A stretch of 11,894 bases of DNA from Conidiobolus incongruus B7586 (lineage: Eukaryota > Entomophthoromycota > Entomophthoromycetes > Entomophthorales > Conidiobolaceae), in contig JNEM01012129.1 of assembly GCA_000697335.1 (NCBI GenBank), forward strand, positions 1 to 11,894, read 5' to 3'. Positions within the stretch are counted from its first letter, which is position 1. Each line of letters starts with the position of its first letter. The position numbers and the translations under genes are program-made. Positions 1-8,121 of this stretch are shown in pieces. The notes under the pieces were generated by a model. It was given only the letters and a program-made list of their open reading frames with translations, ran no database searches and was not told the DNA's origin.

Positions 1-186
1 ATATATATAAGTAGATATTATATACTTACCTATAAAAGTGAGCTATAAAATCAAAATTACTTATATATTTACCTATATCTTAAACAGTTTTTAATCAAAT
101 AAATTTACACTAAAATATAGTATATACCTATATTAGTTGATTATATTTTATTAATTATTGGTTAATATATCAAAACCTAAAATTTA
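1..186. other. AT-rich spacer left of the Tc1 relic
   Basis: Very AT-rich sequence with no reading frame that I can support. It looks like the same mutated, gene-free compartment as the transposon relics to its right. A short stretch near 35-52 loosely resembles the transposon end at 190, but the match is too weak to call. A TA dinucleotide at 185-186 is the likely left target-site copy of the neighbouring element. Confidence 0.6.
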
Positions 187-189
187 ACC

Positions 190-215
190 AAGGTGAGTTA
201 TAAATTTATAGGTTT
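190..215 (+). repeat. Left terminal inverted repeat of the Tc1-like element
   Basis: Begins AAGGTGAGTTATAAATTT and continues with ATAGGTTT. The reverse complement of 1359-1384 is identical except that AT here is GC there. Both differences are transitions in CpA/TpG context, so the right copy preserves the older state. In Tc1 elements such ends carry the transposase binding site. Confidence 0.85.
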
Positions 216-399
216 ATAAGTTAAAGGGGTATAAATAGCAAAACTTATATATATTTTCTTTTTCTTTTGTTATATTATATATATTATAAAACTATTAAGC
301 TAATATTTTAAAATTAATATTATAATGTTTAAATTTCTCTCTAAAAAAATTTACTTATATATTAATTAACTTTATAATAAAAATAAATCAACTTATAAA

Positions 400-1359
400 A
401 TGGCTAGAATTACTAGTGTTAGCTAATCTACTATAGTTAGGGTTATTAAGAATAATGCTAAAGAAACACCTAAACTAAAACTTAATTATATTAAAATTAT
501 AGATAAATATGATGAAAAGTATATTTATAGATTAGTTAGTACAAGTATATATAATATTACTATAGAAGTATAACAAGAATTATAAGATTATACAGGAATA
601 TTAATTAGTACTAATACTATTATATGTGCTTTATATTAAAATAGATACCACTTACACTTTAAGAAAAAACACCCCTAACTAAAAAAGTCCCACTATAAAA
701 TTAAGCAAGAGTTTAAATATCAACACTAAAGTTAAACCAAAATTAACTAGAGTAAAGTTATTTAGTTTAATAAAACAAAGATATGTTTTAATAAATGTAA
801 TAAAAAAGCTAAATGTTTTAAAAAAAATAAAGAACTACTTTATAACCATTATATTATAATAACCTAAAAATATAATAATAAGTCAATTATAGTTTAAGGA
901 TGTATGTTATCTTTAGGTGTAAAATATCTTTATAAGGTTAATAGGGGAATTAATACTGAAATATACCAAAATATTCTAAACAATAAATTGAAAAAAACTA
1001 TTGAGTAGTATAAATTAAAAAAATCAAATATTATTTTCTAATAAGATAATACACTTTACTATACTACAAATTCTACTATTAAATAGCTTAAAAATAACAA
1101 AATAATTATTATAAAATAGCTTCTTCAATCTCTTAATCTTAACCCAATTAAATATCTTTGGGATTAACTAAAAAAATCAATTAAAGCTTTCCCTTTAGTA
1201 AAAAATTTAGATTAACTTTAAGAGTATATTCAAGAAGCTTAGAATAATATTAGTTTTGTTTAATATAAGAAGCTAGTTGACTCTATACCCTATAAACTTA
1301 AAAAAGTTAGAAAAGCAAAAAATAAATATAGTAGATATTATTTTTTCTATCAATACTAA
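400..1359 (+). pseudogene. Tc1-like transposase pseudogene (DD34E type)
   Basis: A single unshifted frame from an ATG at 400 to a TAA at 1357-1359, about 319 codons; Tc1-type transposases are usually near 340. Family landmarks are readable: a GCM stretch after the VWGC-like position (about 898-906), the DNTLYYT block (1045 onward) matching the family's DNAPCHT, and LNLNPIKYLWD (about 1135-1161) matching LNPIEHLW. The second catalytic Asp is present (codon 216). The first has become Asn (codon 124) and the Glu has become Lys (codon 251). Exactly 34 residues separate codons 216 and 251, the DD34E spacing. About 21 internal stops replace Gln or Trp (for example WD-stop-LKK and EA-stop-NNI), and none is TGA. 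No frameshift was found. Non-functional. Confidence 0.88.
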
Positions 1360-1384
1360 AACCTGCAAATTTATAACTCACCTT
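1359..1384 (-). repeat. Right terminal inverted repeat of the Tc1-like element
   Basis: Reads AAACCTGCAAATTTATAACT then CACCTT on the + strand, the inverted partner of 190-215 (24 of 26 positions). It keeps the unmutated GCA where the left copy has ATA. It begins at the final codon of the transposase relic, a compact arrangement normal for short Tc1 elements. Confidence 0.85.
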
Positions 1385-1387
1385 AAA

Positions 1388-1699
1388 TATAATTTTAGTA
1401 TTAATATTTCAATTAATAATTAATTAAATTTAACTATATATATTATATTATAAATAAAAAATATATATTAATTACATAGTTTAATATAAGTTTATTTAAA
1501 TTAGAATTGATTAAGATATTAATAGAAATATATATATTTTTAATTTTATGACTTTCTTTTGTGGGTTAGTATATATATATAGATTTAATTTAAATTATTT
1601 TTTTATTAAAATATTTTGATTTTGAAATTTATACTTAAATTTAATTATATTTAAATTAGATAGTAATTATTAAAAGGCTTTTATTTTTGTATCTTTAAA
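1388..1699. other. AT-rich spacer between two transposon relics
   Basis: No frame, RNA gene or clear terminal repeat seen. It starts with the TA that probably flanks the Tc1 element. Part of it may belong to the mariner-like relic that follows, but I could not find that element's inverted ends here. Confidence 0.5.
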
Positions 1700-2700
1700 A
1701 CTTAGCTATAAACCTTTTAAAATCATTTGAAACTAGTAAATAGTTTATAAAGATGGTGTTTTATCTAAAACTACCATATATTGCTAGATTTGTGATTTTA
1801 AAACTAAAAGGGATATTATTAAAAATTTACTAAAATCTAAAAGATTAATTTTTATTATTACTTTTTTACTTAATAATAAAGTAAAAAATTATATTAAAAA
1901 ATATCTTTTTATTTTAGTTAGTAAGAGAATTATTAAAATAATTTAATATTAACTATATAAGTATATTATACTTATTTAAGTTTTAACTCAAATTAATTAA
2001 TAAAGATATAAAATAGATATTTTATAATTTAACAAAAGCTTAAAAAAAACTAAAATAATTATAGTTAAATTATACTTACTAAAAAATAACTAAAAACAAA
2101 GGTTTTTATAATATATACTTATAATTAATTAATTTTAAATTCCTTTATATAATCCTTTACTTAAAAATAAAACAAAATGTAAAATTAAGCTAAATTAATC
2201 CCCTCTTTAAATTCTAATAAATAAGTATTTTAAATATAAGTAAATATTAATTATTATAATAAATTATAATGATATATAGTTTTTTAATTTAATATCTGAA
2301 GGAAAATCAATTAATAGTAAATTATATATTAATTTTTTAAATAAAATAATTTTTAAATAATATTTTTAATATAAATTAAAAATACCTATCATTTTGTATT
2401 ATAATTATAAAATATATAAAATTAAAGATATAAAAGATTTTATATATAGAAAAACTAAAAAGAGTTACCATATCTAATATATTTACTTAATTATAACCTA
2501 TATAATTATAATTGTTTTAGATAATTAAAAAATTAGCTTATAAGAAAAAAAATTCTTGCAAATAAATTAAATTAGTTTATGAAATATCAAATTTCAGTCT
2601 TTAATAAAAAAACTATTATTTAAATATTAGAAGCTTATCAAAAATATAGAAAAAAGTTATTAATATTAAAAAAGGCTATTAATTTTATATTATTCAATAA
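1700..2700 (+). mobile_element. Mariner-like transposase relic, heavily decayed
   Basis: Pieces of a mariner-family transposase are readable in order. A helix-turn-helix region at about 1752-1840 (DGVLSKTTIYC, then an RDIIKNL..KSKRL run) resembles the SKTTVY...RPGRP segment of mariner proteins. A central block at about 2293-2345 (ISEGKSINSKLYINFLNKI) resembles the VPEGQTVNxxFYxxVL block. A C-terminal part at about 2520-2690 (LKNQLIRKK, then EISNF, then KKVINIK) resembles the family's end. The frame changes between the central and last blocks, so at least one indel is present, besides many TAA/TAG codons. Terminal inverted repeats and the catalytic Asp residues were not located, so the limits are approximate. 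It was probably silenced like its Tc1 neighbour but is more decayed. Known mariner DNA transposons move by cut and paste at TA; this copy is dead. Confidence 0.5.
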
Positions 2701-3240
2701 ATTTTATATATTTTATATTAATTTATATATTTAATTTTGATTTTAAATTTATGCCATTATTTAATTTCTGTATTAATAATAAATAAATGAATTAATAAAA
2801 AAAATATATCATTATAGTAATAAAATTTATAAGGTTTTTTATTTTGATTGAAAAACTTATAATATTTATATATTAATATAATATAATCTCTAAATTTAAA
2901 AATATTATATAATGGAATTACTTAAGAAATTAATTTTCAGATTTAGTTGTAATTAAACATATTTGGATATTTTCACTTTTAAAAATATATAATATTTAAA
3001 AAATATTTCAATACAAAATATAATTTTGAATATAATTTGATAATTAAATTCTTTCAGATTTTTTAACAAGTTAATATTATTTTTTATAGTATTAAATTCA
3101 ATATTATTTTTCATATCAATATATTGAGGTTTTAATTTTTTTCAAATTATAATGAATAAAAAATATTTTGATAAAAAAATATTAATTTTGATATATTTCC
3201 AAGATTTTATTGTAATGGATTTATAACTACTGGGCTTCAA
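2701..3240. other. AT-rich, gene-free stretch
   Basis: Mostly A and T runs with no supportable frame on either strand. It is continuous in composition with the relics to its left. It may hide further decayed repeats, but I see no family-specific motif. Confidence 0.5.
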
Positions 3241-3818
3241 TAATATATTATGGATAGTGCCATCAAATTCCCCTAGCTCGTCTTAGATAATTTTGACTTT
3301 GAGATGTTGTTGATCTTGATTTGAAGCTAAAATTTAATCTGTTTTTTTACTGGAGTGACCTTGAAAAGTTTCATTTATAACCTCTTAAATAAATGATCTA
3401 TTTGTGGGATTATGAATTACATTGAAAAATGAAAATTTAGCAGTCTCAAATTTTTGTTGATTTTACAAAATATTTGTTTTAGAATAAAAAATAAATATAG
3501 TATTAATAAAATAAACTACTGATTGAAATTATAAACTTGTTAAATTAGTAAGATATCCTTCAGATGTTTTAATTAATTAATTAATTAATTAAAGCATTTT
3601 TGCATTTAAATTATTAATTGGATGATGAAATCTAATCCCATAATTAATTCAAGCCAAATATTAATAATATAAACTCCTGATCTGATTTATGTGAGGTATT
3701 ATTTAAAAGAAAATAATTTTAATTTAATATATTTATTTTCTGATAAATAATATTAATTTTAAAACTTTTAACAAACTTTTAAATAATCAAAAATTATAGA
3801 GTATCAAATTATTTTAAA
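3241..3818. other. Spacer with rising GC upstream of PGS1
   Basis: Base composition becomes less extreme from about 3225 onward, marking the right edge of the AT-rich island. About 3568-3592 is a short TTAA tandem repeat. No intact gene is visible. A weak retroelement-like trace on the minus strand is listed separately. The last part must contain the PGS1 promoter, but no specific element can be named. Confidence 0.5.
3590..3770 (-). mobile_element. Possible fossil LTR-retroelement fragment
   Basis: On the minus strand a short stretch has the look of the end of a retropepsin-like domain of Ty3/Gypsy-type elements, around a GLDF-like core. It is short, broken and old, with no terminal repeats seen. 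This is a faint similarity only and could be chance in AT-rich DNA. Confidence 0.18.
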
Positions 3819-5703
3819 ATGTTAAATTCTAGGTAATTTTTATCAATAATCACTCTCTGATTGAAGTTATTAATTTTAATAAACATACATAGAACTATTC
3901 CAAAATTAATATCCACACCAAATGTTATCAAATCCCTAAAACTACGTCCATATTCCACAAAAAGTTTATTCGAAACTTTAGAACCCATATCATTTTTACC
4001 TAGTGTTACGGCTGCGATTCCAGTGAAAGCCAATAATATTAAAATATTACAGCAGCCTAGGGATTTTTATAAGAGTTTGATAGTAATATAATATTATATA
4101 ATATAACTTGTGCTTTGAAATAGTAATGCTGGTTTTTGGTGATAGGATAGAATTCAAACAGCTAAAGATCGTATCATTTTGTGCTCATTGTATATTGGTG
4201 AGAGTGAGACTGAACTAGTAAATATCAAAAAATACTATTTCAAACAGTGAATTGAGCGTTTGTTATAGGTAGATTTAATTCATCAACAATTGAAAAAGAA
4301 TCCCAATTTGAAGGTGGACATTTTATTAGACTGTTTGAGAGGTACTCGTCCAAGTAAGAAGGGTCAAACCTCGGTGTTGAGTTTGTTACCCGCATTAAAT
4401 GATTACCGAGATAGATTCACTCTGCATCTTTACCATACTCCAGATTTGAATGGATACTCCAAGTTGCTAATACCTAATCGATTTAACGAAGGAGTTGGTT
4501 TAATGCATATCAAGGGCTATTTAATTGACGATGATCTATTACTCACAGGGTAAATTCATTAATTTCTATTTCTATCCAATATTTTGACACCATTTAGAGC
4601 TAATTTAAATACTGACTATTTCACAAACCGTCAAGATAGATACTACTGGTTCTACAATAGTCAGCAACTTAGTCACTACTTTACCAGCTTGATTACCACA
4701 CTTAATTCCATCAGTTATAAGGTGGTACCAAAAACTGCTAAAGATTACCATTTGGCGATGTCAGAAGACAAAATGCCAGATCCCGTCCATAAGAGCAAAC
4801 TATTTAAGAAGGTGGCCAAATCTAAATTGAGTCAATTTTTACATTGGACCACTTCTGAGAGTGCTAGCAAGCTGGATAGATTGAATGATGAGAGCGTGGA
4901 TACTGTCGTGTTTCCAACTCTTCAGATGAAACCTTTGGGCATTGATTTGGACAATAGGGTAACTCGTGGACTCATGAGTCATTTGAATCAGGCTGGCAGA
5001 ATGACTGGTGGTGGCAAGAGTATTTACAGAAGTATGATCAGCACCAGTTACTTCAATTTGGATCCAATGTACCTCAATAGCATTTTGCATACGAGTGGTC
5101 AATTTAATGTGATTACAAGTGCTCCAGAGGTAATAGTTCAATCTTAATATTGGACCCTAAGGTATTAATATCACATTAGGCTAACGGTTTCTACAAATCC
5201 AAAGGAGTTAGTAATTTATTACCAGATGGTTATACTCTCAGCGAAACCAAATTTTTGCAAGCTTGTAAGAGAAACAACAAATTAAGCAAGATTAAATTAT
5301 TAGAATACAAGAAGGATGATTGGACGTTCCATGCCAAAGGTAATATTTATAAAAATTTGAATAAACAACTATTAAATTCAAGTTAGGTTGGTGGATTTTT
5401 GAACCCCAATCCAATGTACCTTTCCTAACTTGGATTGGCTCTCCCAACTACAACTATCGCTCAGTACATCGTGATTTGGAATTTCAGGGTATGCTAGTCA
5501 CTTCCAATGAGGATTTGCGATTGGAAATGAGAAAGGTAATTAAATCACAGGTTAAGATATACCACAACTCTAACTATCAGTAGGAACTTGATGAAATCCT
5601 CCAACACTGTAATGAAGTTGATGAAGACATATTAACTTCCGAGGAGAGAGAACCCAGATTGATGGCCAAGTTATTATTCCCAATGGTGAAAACAATGTTA
5701 TAA
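3819..5703 (+). CDS. PGS1: Phosphatidylglycerophosphate synthase, mitochondrial (Pgs1)
   Basis: Makes phosphatidylglycerol phosphate from CDP-diacylglycerol and glycerol-3-phosphate, the first committed step to cardiolipin, in mitochondria. I read eight exons: 3819-3832, 3893-4082, 4146-4217, 4269-4549, 4598-5129, 5180-5339, 5387-5535, 5584-5703, giving 505 residues (yeast Pgs1 is about 520). All introns are GT..AG, 47 to 63 bases, and every junction keeps frame. Exon 1 is only 14 bases (MLNS plus part of Arg); without it the second exon has no ATG. The N-terminus is basic and Ser/Thr-rich, fitting a mitochondrial presequence. The first phospholipase-D half-motif is H172, K174, D179 in GVGLMHIKGYLIDD, followed by GANLN and DYFTNRQDRYYWF. 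The second is H414 and K416 in FHAKG, followed by GSPNYNYRS; the usual Asp slot is not Asp. Convergent with the PWWP gene, stops about 100 bases apart. Confidence 0.95.
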
Positions 5704-5805
5704 ATTAAAAATAAATTTTATTCAAATGTTTATTTAAAATATACAACAGTTGGAATATTAAATTGGAAAGAATGTGATAATGTTAAATAATATTGAATGG
5801 TTGAT
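5704..5805. terminator. Shared 3' region of two convergent genes
   Basis: About 102 AT-rich bases separate the PGS1 stop from the PWWP gene stop. Both transcripts must end here or overlap. AATAAA-like runs such as AAAAATAAATTT near 5707 could serve PGS1 polyadenylation, but no precise site can be assigned. Confidence 0.4.
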
Positions 5806-6717
5806 TCATAGGTGCCTGTCCTTTACCAGTTTTAAATAACTTTGGCGTTTGGTCGTCGGTAAAATTCCTAGTTTGCGGAATTGTAAGTGGTTGTAGTCGG
5901 GTGCTTGAGTAGTCTCGTTTTTAGATCCGGATGGCTGATCGGTGGGTGATGTGGTGCGTAATTGGCATAAAGTTTGTACGGCGTCTTTAAATTCACGATT
6001 ACTGTGACCGTTTCGAACCACTGAGGTGACAGCTGGTGGTAATTCTAGCTTAATATTCACCGGAGGCGGATTTCTGCCACTTCGTTCCTCAGACCAAAGA
6101 ACTGTACTTTGGGGACTTGGGAGGAGGGCTTTAGAGGGTTTGGTCTTAGGAGTGACTTTATCCAACTGACTGGGATAGGGAGGAGTAGGATGGGGAGATG
6201 GATTATTGATAGAGTCATTAAGTACCTTCAACCAATGGAAATACTTTGGAAACTTGCCCTTCTGGTAATACTTGGTTGCCCACCTTACAGAGCTATCATT
6301 AATAAATTGCAGGGAGTGAGCACCTTTAGAATAACTTAAATAAGGCTCTCTGTAAGGTGAAAAAGGCAAAGTCTCCAATTCTAAAACAGTGGAACTAAAA
6401 ATTATAGCCACTTAGAGGAGAAATCTATAAGAATTTACAAATTATACTTACAAAGAGCCGTCTTCAAAATAGCATACTAAACACTCACCCTGTTTGGGTA
6501 ATTCGAACTTGGGATCCAGAAATTGCTTGACCTTTTCAAGATCCTTATCTGGAACAACCTAATAGACAACAATTAGTTATGAAATATTAAATTAATCTAT
6601 ATGAATTACCATGGCTGGCCACCAATAGGCAGCGTTAGGGTCTTGAGGGTCAACAAACACGATCTTATTAAATCTGATAAAGGGCTTAGGTCCTTGAACT
6701 TTGGAAGTTTGTGGCAT
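5806..6717 (-). CDS. PWWP-domain protein, putative chromatin reader
   Basis: Three exons on the minus strand: 6717-6610, 6558-6452, 6394-5806, giving 267 residues. The two introns are GT..AG, 51 and 57 bases. For the second I chose the acceptor at 6395 because nearer AGs break the frame or meet a stop. The N-terminal 100 residues look like a PWWP domain: IVFVDPQDPNAAYWWPAMV (residues 19-37, YWWP in place of PWWP), then LVCYFEDGSF, then an aromatic, basic tail with FHWLKVLND. PWWP domains are known to bind methylated histone tails and DNA, so a nuclear chromatin role is inferred. The rest is Pro/Ser/Thr-rich and probably disordered, with SPHPTPPYPS and a basic end. No catalytic domain is visible, so partner and target are unknown. 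Its start lies 67 bases from the end of the PIG-Q-like frame on the same strand. Confidence 0.8.
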
Positions 6718-6783
6718 CTATCTGAATTAATAATAAAATAGCATAAAGTATATAAAACAATAGTCAATGGATTTTAAAGAGTT

Positions 6784-7191
6784 TTAGTGAGGATGATTCA
6801 AGAGGCGAAAAAGTACAAGAATGTAGTTGAATAAACTAAAGTTTATGGGAACGTTAAGGTTTTTTAAATCAAGGGTTAATTTCATGTGACTGGTTAATTT
6901 GATATGGAGCTTAATTATCAATAGCCAATCATAATAGTATATTCTATCACCTGATTCAAACAAGAACCAATTTGATTGGTTCGTTAACATTAACTTAAAG
7001 CCTATCAATAAATTCATTAAATTTTCTAATCTGGATATGCTTAAAATTGATAAACTATATAGTAAATAACCTATGGTATAATATAACAAAATCAAAAATA
7101 TTATATTAATAAGATAGAATATAATAATTCCAATTTGAATAATATTGATAAATTCAAATTGAAAACAAAATAGATTCAATGGTTTCCATGA
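6784..7191 (-). pseudogene. 5'-truncated frame like the C-terminus of PIG-Q/Gpi1
   Basis: An open minus-strand frame of about 135 codons, bounded upstream by an in-frame stop at 7192-7194 with neither an ATG near its start nor an AG that could serve as acceptor. It therefore looks cut off at its 5' side. It opens with WKPLN, then a long hydrophobic run (about residues 20-60), LENLMNLLIGFKLML, then FESGDR and a tail with LKNLNVPINFSLFNYILVLF. The order of features matches the end of PIG-Q/Gpi1: a KWN-PLR start, membrane helices, LLNHFPL..LRL, a GI-FE step, and a PxPFS..F..Y tail. Identity is low and the match is from memory. PIG-Q/Gpi1 is a membrane subunit of the ER enzyme that starts GPI-anchor synthesis. 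An intact PIG-Y gene, from the same complex, lies 600 bases away, which raises the odds. It may be a relic, a fast-evolving real exon, or an unrelated membrane protein. Confidence 0.38.
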
Positions 7192-7194
7192 TTA

Positions 7195-7445
7195 AAAATA
7201 TTCCATGATTGTACCACAGAATAAATACGTGATCAAGTCTTGAATAGTATATAATATTATGGATTGAAATGAATAAATTGAGAAAAGTTTAAATATTTAA
7301 TAATATAGTGATTGGCACTCATAAATAGTCAATTATATACAATATAATAAAAATTATATAAACATTGTTTATATATTTTTGTCTACTGAATTATAATCCT
7401 ACAAATTGTATTACCAAATTTTAAATATTAAATTATCCCTTCTGA
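7195..7445. other. AT-rich spacer
   Basis: No ATG-led frame of useful length, no exon-like stretch and no acceptor feeding the truncated PIG-Q-like frame. The sequence looks intergenic on both strands. Confidence 0.5.
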
Positions 7446-7459
7446 TCAAGAATTCAGTT
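7446..7459 (+). repeat. 14-base direct repeat, left copy
   Basis: TCAAGAATTCAGTT, identical to 7738-7751 in the same orientation. The two copies bracket a roughly 280-base segment richer in GC than its surroundings. They could be a target-site duplication of an inserted segment or chance; the core GAATTC is palindromic. Confidence 0.5.
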
Positions 7460-7462
7460 CAG

Positions 7463-7480
7463 ATGATCAGTTTACTGATC
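7463..7480. repeat. Short perfect palindrome
   Basis: GATCAGTTTACTGATC is a perfect inverted repeat with 7-base arms and a 2-base centre, just inside the left direct repeat. It could form a hairpin, but no function can be assigned. Confidence 0.5.
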
Positions 7481-7519
7481 TAAAGTGAAAATAATTTAAA
7501 TATGCACCTTAGTAAGTCC

Positions 7520-7733
7520 TTAAACTGCTAACACCATTCCATACCCCATAATACCATTTACAATCCCCTCCCACTCTTGAGTATACTTATATTACTTTAT
7601 CCCCAATAACTCCCAGTACAAACAAAACCCTTAACTCTGGAACCTTATCTTTGGGTGGATCCCACAAGTTACGGATCAATATATTCTGCAAAATATCGCT
7701 TTTATTCGTCCTTAGGTCTAATAAAAATCTTCT
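7520..7733 (-). pseudogene. Unidentified coding-like fragment
   Basis: Two minus-strand frames in series look like protein but do not connect cleanly. The first (7733 down to about 7596) reads RFLLDLRTNKSDILQNI, then RNLWDPPKDKVPELRVLFV and LGVIGDK. The second (ending at 7520) reads TQEWEGIVNGIMGYGMVLAV and stop. A good donor (GTAATATAAG) follows the first, but the only acceptor that leads into the second would make a 20-base intron, far below the 42 to 63 bases seen elsewhere. A stop directly precedes the first frame and there is no ATG. The glycine-rich, hydrophobic end suggests a small membrane protein. I do not recognise the family. It is either a relic with a frame break or a gene with unusual splicing. 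The flanking 14-base repeats hint at insertion. Confidence 0.28.
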
Positions 7734-7737
7734 TCAT

Positions 7738-7751
7738 TCAAGAATTCAGTT
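7738..7751 (+). repeat. 14-base direct repeat, right copy
   Basis: TCAAGAATTCAGTT, the exact partner of 7446-7459. It lies directly beside the 5' side of the minus-strand fragment and 32 bases before the PIG-Y-like start codon. Confidence 0.5.
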
Positions 7752-7782
7752 TAAAATTACCTCAAAATAAACAATAGAGCGG

Positions 7783-8046
7783 ATGTCAAACACCAAAAAA
7801 TATGGAAATCAAATGAATACTGATTTCGTCAAAGGACTCATTATAATCATTGTCACAACCATTGTATTTTGTATTCTCACATTCTGGATGATTGTATCCA
7901 AATGGCTGCCAGAGTCGTCGTACCCCATTGTGAGATGGATGCAGAATGACACACACTACTGTTTCCTAGTACCGATTCTGATACCGTTGACTTTTATTGT
8001 GATTTTTTTCAATTGGTTGGGTATGAATTACTTCTTGCAAAACTAA
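7783..8046 (+). CDS. PIG-Y-like subunit of GPI-GlcNAc transferase
   Basis: An 87-residue, single-exon protein starting at the first ATG. It has two membrane helices, about residues 18-38 (LIIIIVTTIVFCILTFWMIV) and 60-77 (CFLVPILIPLTFIVIFFNW). The second helix and tail, HYCFLVPILIPLTFIVIFFN then WLGMNYFLQN, closely follow the PIG-Y pattern (YCFLLPI-IPV...F..W.G..LFRHN). PIG-Y (Eri1 in yeast) is a small ER-membrane subunit of the complex that transfers GlcNAc to phosphatidylinositol, the first step of GPI-anchor synthesis. It associates with PIG-A, the catalytic subunit. Length is close to the family's 70 or so, with a longer N-terminal tail. The frame is whole, with no sign of decay. Confidence 0.78.
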   Translation: MSNTKKYGNQMNTDFVKGLIIIIVTTIVFCILTFWMIVSKWLPESSYPIVRWMQNDTHYCFLVPILIPLTFIVIFFNWLGMNYFLQN

Positions 8047-8121
8047 TTCTCATTATGTATTATATTAGTTGAATAAATAGTCTAATTAATTTTTTATAAT
8101 TTCTAATTTTGAGATAAAAGA

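Larger units (their letters stand above)
187..1387 (+). mobile_element. Tc1-like DNA transposon, RIP-type degenerate
   Basis: This is a fossil of a Tc1/mariner-superfamily cut-and-paste element of about 1.2 kb, the usual size for Tc1 elements. Inverted ends of 26 bases (190-215 and 1359-1384) match at 24 positions. TA dinucleotides sit at 185-186 and 1388-1389, as expected for TA target-site duplication. One continuous transposase frame (400-1359) fills the interior. The element is dead: about 21 internal stops, all TAA or TAG. The two differences inside the inverted ends are also CpA-to-TpA type (TTTATAGG on the left, TTTGCAGG on the right when read inward). This is the signature of RIP in a fungal genome. 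The exact outer edges are uncertain by a few bases, because the three bases outside the AAGG start differ between the two ends. Confidence 0.88.

Noticed and set aside
35-52. Resemblance of AAAGTGAGCTATAAAATC to the Tc1 end at 190, suggesting another element copy.
   Set aside because: A short match in AT-rich DNA with no transposase frame or partner end; not enough to call.
400-1359. TAA/TAG reassigned to glutamine (alternative genetic code), which would explain the in-frame stops in the transposase.
   Set aside because: Several stops fall where the family has Trp, catalytic Asp and Glu codons are mutated too, and the host genes here use TAA and TGA as ordinary ends with no internal TAR codons.
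1614-2757. TTTTGATTTTGAAATTTAT near 1614 and a near copy near 2736 as ends of the mariner-like relic.
   Set aside because: They are in direct, not inverted, orientation and are low complexity; mariner ends should be inverted.
2760-3430. Minus-strand stretches that might extend an old retroelement from the weak trace near 3600-3760.
   Set aside because: No convincing domain could be read; kept as unexplained AT-rich spacer.
3568-3592. TTAA tandem run as a functional repeat or CRISPR-like unit.
   Set aside because: A simple microsatellite of about six units with no spacers.
3809-4033. Minus-strand frame of 74 codons over the PGS1 leader.
   Set aside because: Antisense shadow of the PGS1 first exons, with no family features.
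4839-5141. Minus-strand frame of 100 codons.
   Set aside because: Antisense shadow of PGS1 exon 5, which has clear homology on the + strand.
6109-6339. Plus-strand frame of 76 codons.
   Set aside because: Antisense shadow of the last exon of the PWWP gene.
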